DNA from: CF-96 sp028287605
GTDB lineage: Bacteria; Chloroflexota; Dormibacteria; Aeolococcales; Aeolococcaceae
DNA: 14,369 nucleotides
Direction: 5' to 3'
NCBI GenBank assembly: GCA_034666465.1
Contig: JAXDLT010000023.1
Span: 1 to 14,369 of the forward strand
Under the pieces are notes generated by a model. That model made no database searches. It saw only the letters and a list, made by a program, of their open reading frames with translations, and was not told the origin of the DNA. Position numbers and translations under genes: made by a program. The first letter of the stretch is position 1. Each line of letters begins with the position of its first letter. Below, piece after piece: positions 1-5,725 of the stretch.

Positions 1-240
1 TACGACATCCCGCTGCGCACGCTGATCAGTGTCGACACCCCCAACCTGTACGCGGCCGGGCGCGCTGCCGACGGCGACCAGTACGCCGGCGGCTCGTTGA
101 GAGTCATGGGCACCGCACTGGCCACCGGCCACGCCGCCGGCGTCGCAGCTGCCCTGCATGCGGCGGCCGGCAACCCAGTGCCCGCCCGCCAGGTGCAGCA
201 GGAACTGCAAAGGCAGGACGCCCGGCTGACCGGCTACTGA
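1..240 (+). CDS. FAD-dependent oxidoreductase, C-terminal end (partial at 5')
   Basis: The window opens inside this gene; 79 residues and a TGA stop are visible. The tail reads YDIPLRTLISVDTPNLYAAG, then GGSLRVMGTALATGHAAGVAAALHA. This is the pattern of the C-terminal FAD-binding lobe in FAD-dependent oxidoreductases of the PF12831 type, where the 'NLYAAGR' strand and the 'GSxRVMGTxxAxGxAAGxAAA' helix close over the flavin. Such enzymes are usually soluble flavoproteins, but the substrate cannot be told because the N-terminal Rossmann GxGxxG and the substrate domain lie outside the window. A small ORF of unknown function starts 7 nt after the stop and a truncated aldo/keto reductase follows, so this may once have been a redox operon. 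The family call is fairly firm; the reaction is unknown. Confidence 0.8.
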   Translation, partial: YDIPLRTLISVDTPNLYAAGRAADGDQYAGGSLRVMGTALATGHAAGVAAALHAAAGNPVPARQVQQELQRQDARLTGY

Positions 241-247
241 AGGGCGA

Positions 248-427
248 GTGATCACCGCGGTCCTCGATCTGCAGAACCGGCCTGAGATCGCAGCGCGGGT
301 CAGCCAGCGCCGGCACCTCGACGACTGGCTCGCGCGCGGCTCGCTGGTCGAGATCGTGTTCGACGACGAGCAATTGCGAACGGTGTCCCCGGCGCGATCG
401 GATGGTCGGAACCCCGGTGATCGGTGA
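248..427 (+). CDS. Small hypothetical ORF (59 aa) or gene remnant
   Basis: A GTG start 7 nt after the preceding stop opens a 59-residue frame beginning VITAVLDLQNRPEIAARV and ending in TGA. I do not recognise the sequence. The first 45 residues have balanced composition (HLDDWLARGSLVEIVFDDEQ), which looks like genuine coding sequence. The last dozen residues are Arg/Pro/Gly-rich and look like read-through into non-coding DNA. It could be the start of a gene whose remainder was lost, or a chance frame. An AGGGCGA stretch just before the GTG is only a weak ribosome binding site. No membrane segment or signal peptide is visible. Confidence 0.3.
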   Translation: MITAVLDLQNRPEIAARVSQRRHLDDWLARGSLVEIVFDDEQLRTVSPARSDGRNPGDR

Positions 428-480
428 TGTCGTGTCCCTCGTCAGGTCGGGTTCCCGGCGTCAGCACTCTGACTCCTTCG

Positions 481-489
481 GGGGGGAGG
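481..489 (+). promoter_or_regulatory. Ribosome binding site setting the aldo/keto reductase start
   Basis: GGGGGGAGG ends two bases before the GTG at 492. It is the only good Shine-Dalgarno match here and selects GTG 492 over the in-frame upstream ATG at 402. The 30 extra residues before 492 do not look like part of the family, whose N-terminus is normally MxYRxLGxTGxxVS. Confidence 0.55.
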
Positions 490-491
490 TT

Positions 492-1106
492 GTGAAGTAC
501 CGCAAGCTGGGCGGGACCGGAATCGAGGTCAGCCCCTACTGCCTGGGCGCCATGATGTTCGGGGCGATGGGAAACTCCGACCACGACGACTCGATCCGGA
601 TCATCCACAGGGCCCTGGACGCAGGGATCAACGTCATCGACACCGCCGACGCGTACTCCCATGGCGAATCCGAGGAGATCGTCGGCAAGGCGCTCGAGGG
701 CCGTCGCGACGACGTCGTGCTCGCCAGCAAGATGCACTACCCGATGGGCGACGATCCGAACCACTGGGGCAATTCACGGCGCTGGATCATCGCCGCGGTC
801 GAGAACTCCCTGCGCCGCCTGCAGACCGATCACCTCGACCTCTACCAGGTGCACCGCCCCGACCCGACGGTCGACGTGGAGGAGACCCTGTCGGCCCTGT
901 CCGACCTGATTCACAGCGGCAAGGTGCGCGCCATCGGTACGTCGACCTTCCCGGCCTCGGAGATCGTCGAGGCGCAGTGGGTCGCCGAGCGGCGCGGCAT
1001 CGAGCGTGACCCTGCGTCGCCGGCCGGTCGCCGAGCGCTCCGCCGCCTGAACGACGAGGTAGTCGGTAGCAGTCCGTTTTCCTCGGCCGCAAGGAGGACG
1101 GGGTGA
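492..1106 (+). pseudogene. Aldo/keto reductase, truncated after about 172 residues
   Basis: The frame starts VKYRKLGGTGIEVSPYCLGA, a typical N-terminus of NADPH-dependent aldo/keto reductases (cytosolic TIM-barrel enzymes that reduce aldehydes and ketones). All four catalytic residues are visible: D50 and Y55 (in NVIDTADAYSHGESE), K80 (VLASK) and H121 (YQVHRPDP). Similarity continues through GKVRAIGTSTFPASEIVEAQ to about residue 172 (near nt 1008). It then changes abruptly to an Arg/Ala/Ser-rich tail of about 32 residues before the stop. Members of this subfamily usually have 310-340 residues; the missing half carries the last barrel strands and the NADPH phosphate-binding loop, so the product should be inactive. 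The gene meets the convergent chitinase at a shared hairpin, and the junction near 1008 looks like a deletion or recombination point. Confidence 0.75.
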
Positions 1107-1114
1107 GCCGCAGT

Positions 1115-1150
1115 CCCTGCCGGTGGGCGCGCCGCCGTCCACCGGCAGGG
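1115..1150 (-). terminator. Strong hairpin between convergent genes (chitinase terminator)
   Basis: CCCTGCCGGTGG (1115-1126) is perfectly complementary to CCACCGGCAGGG (1139-1150), giving a 12-bp GC-rich stem with a 12-nt loop. It lies 7 nt beyond the chitinase stop codon and 8 nt beyond the stop of the truncated aldo/keto reductase, so it can serve both strands. There is no clear U-tract, as is common for hairpin terminators in high-GC bacteria. Confidence 0.7.
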
Positions 1151-1157
1151 AGGCTGG

Positions 1158-1874
1158 TCAGCAGGACAGATTGCCGGGGCCGACGTCGGTGCCGAGGATG
1201 CGGACGAACTGTTGGTAGCGGTTGATGCGGTCCTGGCGCTCGCCAGGGTTCTTGCCGTTGCACTCCAGGTCGCCGTTGATGCTGCGGATCGTCTCGCCGA
1301 ACCCCTTGTTGTTGACCATCGCGTCGTGCGGGATCGTCGTGCCGGCGCCTCTCTGGGTGTTCCAGAACCACAGGCCAGTCTTCCAGGAGACGGCGGCGTC
1401 CCGTTCCACCAGGTACGGGTTGTGCAACAGGTCGATGTGCAGGCCGTCGCCGGCCGCCTTGTAGTTGTAGTTCCAGCTCAACTGGAGCGGGCCGCGCCCG
1501 TAGTAGGCATTCGGGCCGGCCGGGCAGCCGTACGGTTGGCTCCGATCGCAGTAGTGGCTGTAGTTCGCGGTGTTCTGCTCGACGACGTACCTCAGACCGC
1601 CGGTCTCGTGGCCGACGTTGGCGAGGAAGGCCGCGGCCTCACGCTTGCGGACCGGGTCGCTGCCGGTGGCGGCGAAGGCCGGGTAGGCGCCGAGTGCGTT
1701 GATCAGACCCTGGTACGTGTAGAAGGAGTTCCGGCTCGGGAACATCTGGTTGAACTGGGGCTGGCTGACCACGAACGTACCCGCGGCGGCCGCGGGCGTC
1801 GTCGGGGCGGCCAGGGCCAGCGCGCTCGTGACGGCGGCAAAGGTCGTGGCAGCCATCACCCTGAAGACGGACAT
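1158..1874 (-). CDS. Secreted family 19 chitinase (GH19), catalytic domain only
   Basis: This 238-residue enzyme hydrolyses beta-1,4 links in chitin by the inverting mechanism of glycoside hydrolase family 19. Residues 1-31 form a signal peptide (MSVFRVMAATTF, then an Ala-rich stretch ending before GTFVV), so it is exported. The catalytic domain covers the rest. The acid E90 lies in NVGHETGG and the base E99 in YVVEQNTANY, nine residues apart as in Streptomyces GH19 enzymes. YGCPAGPNAYYGRGPLQLSW and the GDLECNGKNPG loop are family hallmarks. Cysteines 109, 117, 205 and 238 can form two disulfides. No chitin-binding module is present. ATG 1874 is chosen because AAAGGAG (plus strand 1880-1886) sits 5 bases before it; an upstream in-frame start at 1922 would place the coding region across a promoter repeat. 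Close resemblance to Streptomyces enzymes suggests an actinobacterial origin or transfer. Imperfect tandem repeats precede it and may mediate regulation. Confidence 0.93.
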   Translation of the reverse strand: MSVFRVMAATTFAAVTSALALAAPTTPAAAAGTFVVSQPQFNQMFPSRNSFYTYQGLINALGAYPAFAATGSDPVRKREAAAFLANVGHETGGLRYVVEQNTANYSHYCDRSQPYGCPAGPNAYYGRGPLQLSWNYNYKAAGDGLHIDLLHNPYLVERDAAVSWKTGLWFWNTQRGAGTTIPHDAMVNNKGFGETIRSINGDLECNGKNPGERQDRINRYQQFVRILGTDVGPGNLSC

Positions 1875-1886
1875 CTGCACTCCTTT

Positions 1887-1933
1887 GACGGCAAACACAC
1901 TCTGTTGCTTGACGACGAACAACTGTGTTGCTT
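1887..1933 (-). repeat. Two imperfect 23/24-bp tandem repeats upstream of the chitinase
   Basis: Read on the minus strand, AAGCAACACAGTTGTTCG followed by TCGTC (plus 1911-1933) is directly followed by AAGCAACAGAGTGTGTTTG and CCGTC (plus 1887-1910). The two units share the first 8 bases, the GTC end and most of the middle, and lie about two helical turns apart, 13 bp before the chitinase start. They do not match the DasR or TGGTCTAGACCA repeats known from Streptomyces chitinase promoters. An operator is the likeliest role; alternatively they are a slippage product. Confidence 0.6.
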
Positions 1934-2032
1934 TGAGAATGAAGCGTATCCTCGATATCAGATCAGATGGTACACCGGCGAGGCGATTTTCAACACCCTG
2001 GTAGCGCCCATGGGAGATTGAAGCCAGCCAGA

Positions 2033-2084
2033 GCGAACGTCAGTGTCGGAGCCCTGGGAGCGTTGATGCGACACGTCCGTTCGC
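2033..2084. repeat. Interrupted inverted repeat with 16-nt arms
   Basis: Left arm: GCGAACG, four bases, TGTCG (2033-2048). Right arm: CGACA, four bases, CGTTCGC (2069-2084). The outer 7 bp and inner 5 bp pair perfectly; the central four bases do not. The spacer is 20 nt. It could fold as a transcript hairpin, be a protein site, or be an old mobile-element end. No gene covers it. Confidence 0.45.
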
Positions 2085-2087
2085 CCC

Positions 2088-2120
2088 GGTGACCGCCAGC
2101 GGGGTCGCCAGCGGGTCACC
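2088..2120. repeat. Inverted repeat enclosing a short tandem repeat
   Basis: GGTGACC (2088-2094) pairs with GGTCACC (2114-2120). Between them GCCAGCGGG occurs twice in tandem (starting at 2095 and 2107). This is part of the roughly 350-bp gene-free stretch 1990-2340, which also holds an 8-G run near 2143-2150. I see no plausible gene in that stretch on either strand. Confidence 0.4.
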
Positions 2121-2298
2121 AGCGTGCTCCCGCGAGCTGAAAGGGGGGGGAGAAGGCGAGCCTCGCTCGGAGCAATTCTCGTCGACCCGATCTCGAACAT
2201 GCGCAGGCAGGTCCGTGGCAACCGGAGGGGCACCATGCAATCGAGGGACTGGAGGTTTGTGGACCCCAGGATGATGGCTGGGCGCCGGCTTGCCGTAC

Positions 2299-2328
2299 TT
2301 GACACGGACGACCACAACGCCGTAGGGT
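2299..2328 (+). promoter_or_regulatory. Sigma-70-like promoter in front of a gene fragment
   Basis: A perfect TTGACA (2299-2304) and TAGGGT (2323-2328) are separated by 18 bp on the plus strand. The next coding-like sequence is only an efflux-adaptor fragment running toward the 3' end of the response regulator. The promoter may be a relic of a lost gene or may produce antisense RNA into the regulator operon. This is a sequence match only. Confidence 0.35.
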
Positions 2329-2341
2329 CCGGCCCCTCCGG

Positions 2342-2503
2342 GATGGCACGGCGTCCGGTTTCGTCACCCAGGTGCAGCTGCGCAACGCCGCCCTGCAGCT
2401 CCAGGCGACGGTGCGCTCCGCGCAGGTGCAGCTCGGCCAGGCCCAGGCGCAGACCCAGACCAACCTCGACCAGGCCCAGGCGGCGCTGGGTCGCGGGTCG
2501 GGG
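2342..2503 (+). pseudogene. Fragment of a membrane-fusion (HlyD/efflux adaptor) coiled coil
   Basis: In frame from 2342 the sequence reads DGTASGFVTQVQLRNAALQL, followed by a Gln/Ala-rich heptad stretch (VQLGQAQAQTQTNLDQAQAA) before turning into low-complexity Gly/Arg sequence at about nt 2485. Such Q-A-Q-A helices are typical of the periplasmic hairpin of HlyD/RND-type adaptors, which link an inner-membrane pump to the envelope. Neither the lipoyl half-motifs, a signal peptide, nor a partner pump gene is present, and no good start codon with a ribosome binding site was found. I read it as an internal remnant of a larger gene. The frame continues antisense into the regulator gene, but that continuation is a shadow. 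Confidence 0.4.
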
Positions 2504-3235
2504 TCAGCCGGGCGCCACGGCCGGCCCCGGCGGCGGCTCGGGTCGCGCCGCCCGGAGCCGGTAGCCCAACCCGCTGAGGGTCTCGATGTCGCGGTGGCCG
2601 AAGGCCCGGTCCACCTTGGCGCGCACGTAGGCGATGTACTGGTCGACGATGTTCGATCGGGGATGGTCGGCGACCCCCCAGACGCTCTCGAGGATGACGC
2701 CGCGGGTGAGCACCTCGCCGCGGTGGCGCATCAGGAGCTCGAGCAGGGCGAACTCGCGGCGGCTGAGCGCGACCTCCTGGCGGTCGCGCCAGACCCGGCG
2801 CTGCAGCGGGTCGAGCCGCAGCGTGCCCACCTCGAGCACGGTGGCGTCGCGGGCGCCACGGCGGATCAGCGCGCGCACCCGGGCGGCGAGCTCGGAGAAG
2901 ACGAACGGCTTCACCACGTAGTCGTCGGCACCGCTGTCGAGCCCGGCGATCCGGTCGGAGATGGCGTCGCGCGCGGTCACCATCACCACGGGCGTCCAGC
3001 GTCCCCGGTGGCGCAGCTCGCGGCAGACGTCGATGCCGCTCCCGCCGGGGAGCATGACGTCGAGGATGATGGCGTCGTAGGTCTGCTCGACCGCCCGGGA
3101 CAGCGCCTCGGGACCGGAGTCGACGAGGTCGACGAGGTACCCCTCCTCGTCGAAGCCGCGGCGCAGCAGGGTGGCCATCCGTGCCTCGTCCTCGACCACC
3201 AGCAGCCGGCCGGCGGGAGCGCGCGGGCCGCTCAC
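2504..3235 (-). CDS. OmpR/PhoB-family response regulator
   Basis: A cytoplasmic DNA-binding response regulator of 243 residues. The receiver domain (about 9-125) shows the acidic pair in VVEDE, the phospho-acceptor D59 in AIILDVMLPG, T87 in MVTARD and K109 in YVVKPF. The C-terminal winged helix (about 135-232) has LSRREFALLELLMRHRGEV, a recognition-helix region (SNIVDQYIAYVRAKVD) and the wing ending in TLSGLGYRLR, all classic OmpR features. The start is the GTG at 3235, which overlaps the TGA of the upstream sensor kinase by four bases (GTGA), so the two are translationally coupled. The C-terminus carries a short Pro-rich tail. It should receive phosphate from that kinase. Possible targets are the paired inverted repeats upstream of the kinase; this is inference. 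Confidence 0.93.
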   Translation of the reverse strand: MSGPRAPAGRLLVVEDEARMATLLRRGFDEEGYLVDLVDSGPEALSRAVEQTYDAIILDVMLPGGSGIDVCRELRHRGRWTPVVMVTARDAISDRIAGLDSGADDYVVKPFVFSELAARVRALIRRGARDATVLEVGTLRLDPLQRRVWRDRQEVALSRREFALLELLMRHRGEVLTRGVILESVWGVADHPRSNIVDQYIAYVRAKVDRAFGHRDIETLSGLGYRLRAARPEPPPGPAVAPG

Positions 3236-4629
3236 CCGGGGTGCTCGCCGGGCCCCGCCAGGGGGATGGCCAGGTCGACGGTGGCGCCTCCGCCGGGCCG
3301 GTTCCTCGCCTCGGCCCGGCCCCGGTGTGCCCGGGCGATGGCGTCGACGATGGCGAGGCCGAGGCCGCTGCCCCCGCCGTCGCGGGCCCGGGCGGCGTCG
3401 TCGCGACGGAAGCGCTCGAACGCGTGAGCGATGAAGTCGGGGTGGAAGCCCGGGCCGGAGTCGCTCACCGAGATCACCGCCACGCCGTCCTCGACCTGCA
3501 CTCCGACGTCGATGGCGCTGCCCGCCGGGGCCGCGCGGACCGCATTGTCCACCAGGTTCTCGACCGCCTGGCGGATCCGTGCCTCGTCGAGCACCACCAC
3601 CATGTCGTCGGGGACGGCGACGCCGACGCTGACCGACGCCGCAGCGGCCTGCGCGGCGTGTGCCGCCACCGCCTCGTGGAGCACCTCGCGCAGCGGCACC
3701 GGCTCGAGCCGGAGCACGGGGACCCCCTCGTCGGTGCGGGCGAGGAAGAGCAGGTCCTCGGCCAGCCGCGCGAGCCGGTCGGTCTCCTGGGCGGCGTTGG
3801 CCACCGCCTGCACCAGCTCCTCGCGGGTGCGCTCGGGCCGCCCGGCGAGCTCGAGCTCGGTGCGCAGGATCGCCAGCGGCGTCCGCAGCTCGTGGGCGGC
3901 GTCGGCCACCAGCCGCCGCTCCCGGCCGAGCGCCGCCTGCAGCCGGCCCAGCAGCCCGTTCATGGTGGCGGCGAGGGCGGCGAGCTCGTCGCGGGTGCGG
4001 GGCGAGCGCACCCGCGCGCCCTCGTCGCGGTCGGAGATGCGCGCGACGTCGCGGCGCAGCCGCTCCACCGGTCCCAGGGCGGCGCCGGCGAGCCCCCAGG
4101 CCCCCAGCGCCGAGAGCGGGGCGACCACGGCGGCGGCGACGAGCAGCTCGCGGGTCATGTCGCGCACGGCGTCGTCGACGGGATCCAGCGTGCCGCCGAC
4201 GACCACGTATCCGCCGCCGGGGGCGCCGCTGCGGCTCACCACCAGCCGCAGCCGGTCGGCCTGCCCGCCGCGGGTGCCCGGAGGGAGGGTGCGCTCGATC
4301 GGGTCCGGCGAGGCCGCGGCGGCGCGAAGCTGGGCGGCCGACAGCAGTGGCGCGGCGACCGTGGACCCGGAGGAGGCCACGATCCTCCCGTCGTCGCCGG
4401 CGACCTGGACGAAGAGGTCCTGCGGCCCCTCGACCTGGGACGCCTCCGCCGTCGCCGGCGCCCCCGCCCGCAGCGCCGATGCGGCCGCGTCGGCCCGCGA
4501 GCGCAGCTCGCCGTCGAGCTCGCGGAGGAGGTCGCCGCCCAGCACGCGGGTCAGCAGCACGCCGCCGCCCACCATCACGGCCAGGACCAGGGTGGTGCAC
4601 AGCAGGGCGAGACGGAGGCGGATCGGCAT
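3232..4629 (-). CDS. Two-component sensor histidine kinase (HAMP, HisKA, HATPase_c)
   Basis: A 465-residue inner-membrane sensor. TM1 is at about 7-29 (LALLCTTLVLAVMVGGGVLL) and TM2 at about 162-185, enclosing an extracytoplasmic domain of about 130 residues with no recognised fold. A HAMP linker follows (LGPVERLRRDVARISDRDEG). The dimerisation/phosphoacceptor helix has H246 in VADAAHELRTPLA. The ATPase domain has the N box (RIRQAVENLVDNAVRAA, N358 and N362), G1 (SDSGPGF), the F box (FERFRR) and G2 (GSGLGLAIV). ATG 4629 is chosen because it places TM1 right at the N-terminus; ATG 4686 in the same frame is the alternative, and neither has a convincing ribosome binding site. It is first in a two-gene operon with the regulator. 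The signal is unknown. It diverges from a lipoprotein/ABC cassette, and TCS/ABC neighbours are often involved in envelope stress or drug response. Confidence 0.92.
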   Translation of the reverse strand: MPIRLRLALLCTTLVLAVMVGGGVLLTRVLGGDLLRELDGELRSRADAAASALRAGAPATAEASQVEGPQDLFVQVAGDDGRIVASSGSTVAAPLLSAAQLRAAAASPDPIERTLPPGTRGGQADRLRLVVSRSGAPGGGYVVVGGTLDPVDDAVRDMTRELLVAAAVVAPLSALGAWGLAGAALGPVERLRRDVARISDRDEGARVRSPRTRDELAALAATMNGLLGRLQAALGRERRLVADAAHELRTPLAILRTELELAGRPERTREELVQAVANAAQETDRLARLAEDLLFLARTDEGVPVLRLEPVPLREVLHEAVAAHAAQAAAASVSVGVAVPDDMVVVLDEARIRQAVENLVDNAVRAAPAGSAIDVGVQVEDGVAVISVSDSGPGFHPDFIAHAFERFRRDDAARARDGGGSGLGLAIVDAIARAHRGRAEARNRPGGGATVDLAIPLAGPGEHPG

Positions 4630-4691
4630 GCATCGCGATTGTGCGCCCGGCGCGGCGCATCCCGGCCGGAACCACCCGGGCGCCATGCCGC

Positions 4692-4709
4692 GATGTGAGA
4701 TCTCACATC
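4692..4709. promoter_or_regulatory. Perfect 18-bp palindrome upstream of the sensor kinase
   Basis: GATGTGAGATCTCACATC reads the same on both strands. It lies in the gap between the divergent kinase and lipoprotein genes. A related site is centred 33 bp away (4726-4741), about three helical turns. This arrangement suits cooperative binding by a dimeric regulator. Confidence 0.6.
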
Positions 4710-4725
4710 TCCGCGGGTCCTCGGA

Positions 4726-4741
4726 ATGTGATTCGTCTCAC
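4726..4741. promoter_or_regulatory. Second, looser copy of the kinase-promoter dyad
   Basis: ATGTGA-TTCG-TCTCAC has the same half-sites as the neighbouring palindrome (ATGTGA-GA-TCTCAC) with a spacer two bases longer. It also resembles the general CRP/FNR-type GTGA-N6-TCAC pattern, so a CRP-family factor is an alternative to the adjacent OmpR-type regulator. Confidence 0.45.
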
Positions 4742-4847
4742 GAGTGCGCCGGCGAGCACGCACAGCCGCGACAGCGACGCTCACCTCTCATCGACATCGT
4801 GAAAACCAATGCCACGCAATGTTAAAACACACATCTTCTGGCGACCG

Positions 4848-4877
4848 TCGACACCGTCGTTCAGGGTTCATTAAAAT
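4848..4877 (+). promoter_or_regulatory. Likely promoter of the lipoprotein/ABC operon
   Basis: TCGACA (4848-4853) and TAAAAT (4872-4877) are separated by 18 bp, on the plus strand about 40 bp before the lipoprotein start. The surrounding AT-rich stretch (4800-4875) stands out in this GC-rich DNA, as promoters often do. No experimental support. Confidence 0.45.
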
Positions 4878-4889
4878 GCGCCACACACA

Positions 4890-4913
4890 GGAAGGAGCGC
4901 CCCCGCCGGGCGC
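4890..4913 (+). promoter_or_regulatory. Strong Shine-Dalgarno followed by a small hairpin
   Basis: GGAAGGAG (4890-4897) is a strong ribosome binding site but lies 22 bases from ATG 4920, too far for normal use. Between them GCGCCC (4897-4902) pairs with GGGCGC (4908-4913) around a 5-base loop. Folding this hairpin would bring the site to within about 6 bases of the ATG. The stem and the SD share one G. Confidence 0.35.
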
Positions 4914-4919
4914 CGGTCA

Positions 4920-5711
4920 ATGGGGTGGGAAAGGATGCGACGTGCCTCCATCGGTGTCCTCACGCTGGCGCTGATGACACCGCCGGCCGTGACCGGGTGC
5001 GGGGGTGAACAGGTGACGCCGGCCGTGGCGACCATCCAGTCGGAGTTCGATCCGCACAACTTCGGCCCGGACTCGGCCGTGGTCACCAACAGGTGGATGC
5101 CGTGGATTCCGGGGACGCGGATCATCCACCACGGTCATTTCAAGGGCATCCCGCAGGTCGTCGACGGATACGTCACCGATCAGACCCGGATGATCGACGG
5201 GGTCAGCTCCCGTCTGGTCGGCGACAAGGACATCGACAACGGCCAGCTGGTGGAGGAGACCAGCGACTTCTACGCCCAGGACCGGCAGGGCAACGTCTGG
5301 TACATGGGTGAGGTCACCACCCACTACGTGAACGGCCAGCTCACCGATCACGCCGACACCTGGTTCGCCGGCGAGCGGTACCAGAGCCAGCTGATTCTGC
5401 CCGGGATCATCATGTTCGCGGACCCGACCTCGAGGCTCGGCGGCGCCGAGTACCAGCAGGAGTACGCCCCCAACTACGCCGAGGACATCGGTCGCGTGAT
5501 CGGCCTGAACCAGTCGGTGTGCGTGCCGCTCAACTGCTGCAGGGACGCGATGCTCATCGAGGAGCACTCGCGCCTCGACCCCGGGATCCTCGAGCACAAG
5601 TGGTACGAGCCGGGCCTCGGCGAGATCCGCTCCGAGATCACCCAGGGAGACCCCGAGGACCAGAACCTCGTCTCCTACACGCCGCCCGGCGGCGCCCCAA
5701 CCACACCGTAA
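4920..5711 (+). CDS. Putative lipoprotein of unknown function
   Basis: The 263-residue product begins MGWERMRRASIGVLTLALMT and reaches a lipobox-like AVTGC at residue 27, so it is probably exported and lipid-anchored. The mature part is rich in aromatic and acidic residues, with the conserved-looking stretch SDFYAQDRQGNVWYMGE at about 115-131 and the later EYQQEYAPNYAEDIGRVIGL. I recall this 'YAQDxxGNVWYxGE ... QEYxxxxAED' pattern from uncharacterised secreted proteins of soil bacteria; no enzymatic motif is evident. Cysteines appear late in a CVPLNCC cluster. ATG 4920 is used because of the upstream strong ribosome binding site with a bridging hairpin; ATG 4935 (MRRASIGVL) is equally possible. 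It is 14 nt upstream of an ABC ATPase gene and probably in the same operon, so it might serve that transporter, but this is inference. Confidence 0.75.
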   Translation: MGWERMRRASIGVLTLALMTPPAVTGCGGEQVTPAVATIQSEFDPHNFGPDSAVVTNRWMPWIPGTRIIHHGHFKGIPQVVDGYVTDQTRMIDGVSSRLVGDKDIDNGQLVEETSDFYAQDRQGNVWYMGEVTTHYVNGQLTDHADTWFAGERYQSQLILPGIIMFADPTSRLGGAEYQQEYAPNYAEDIGRVIGLNQSVCVPLNCCRDAMLIEEHSRLDPGILEHKWYEPGLGEIRSEITQGDPEDQNLVSYTPPGGAPTTP

Positions 5712-5725
5712 GGGGGGGACACCTC

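Noticed and set aside
774..1142. Minus-strand frame MDGGAPTGRDCGSPRP... over the AKR 3' end
   Set aside because: It crosses the terminator hairpin and the sense AKR gene, and has no domain resemblance.
1158..1922. Longer chitinase start at 1922
   Set aside because: The ATG at 1874 has a strong ribosome binding site at ideal distance and begins a normal signal peptide; the extra 16 residues come from the tandem repeat.
2033..2084. Insertion-sequence ends
   Set aside because: Inverted arms are only 52 bp apart with no transposase and no target duplication; kept only as an inverted repeat.
3181..4698. Long plus-strand open frame of 505 codons opposite the sensor kinase
   Set aside because: Antisense of a clear histidine kinase; the composition is Arg/Gly/Ala low complexity with no domain pattern, as expected for high-GC shadow frames.
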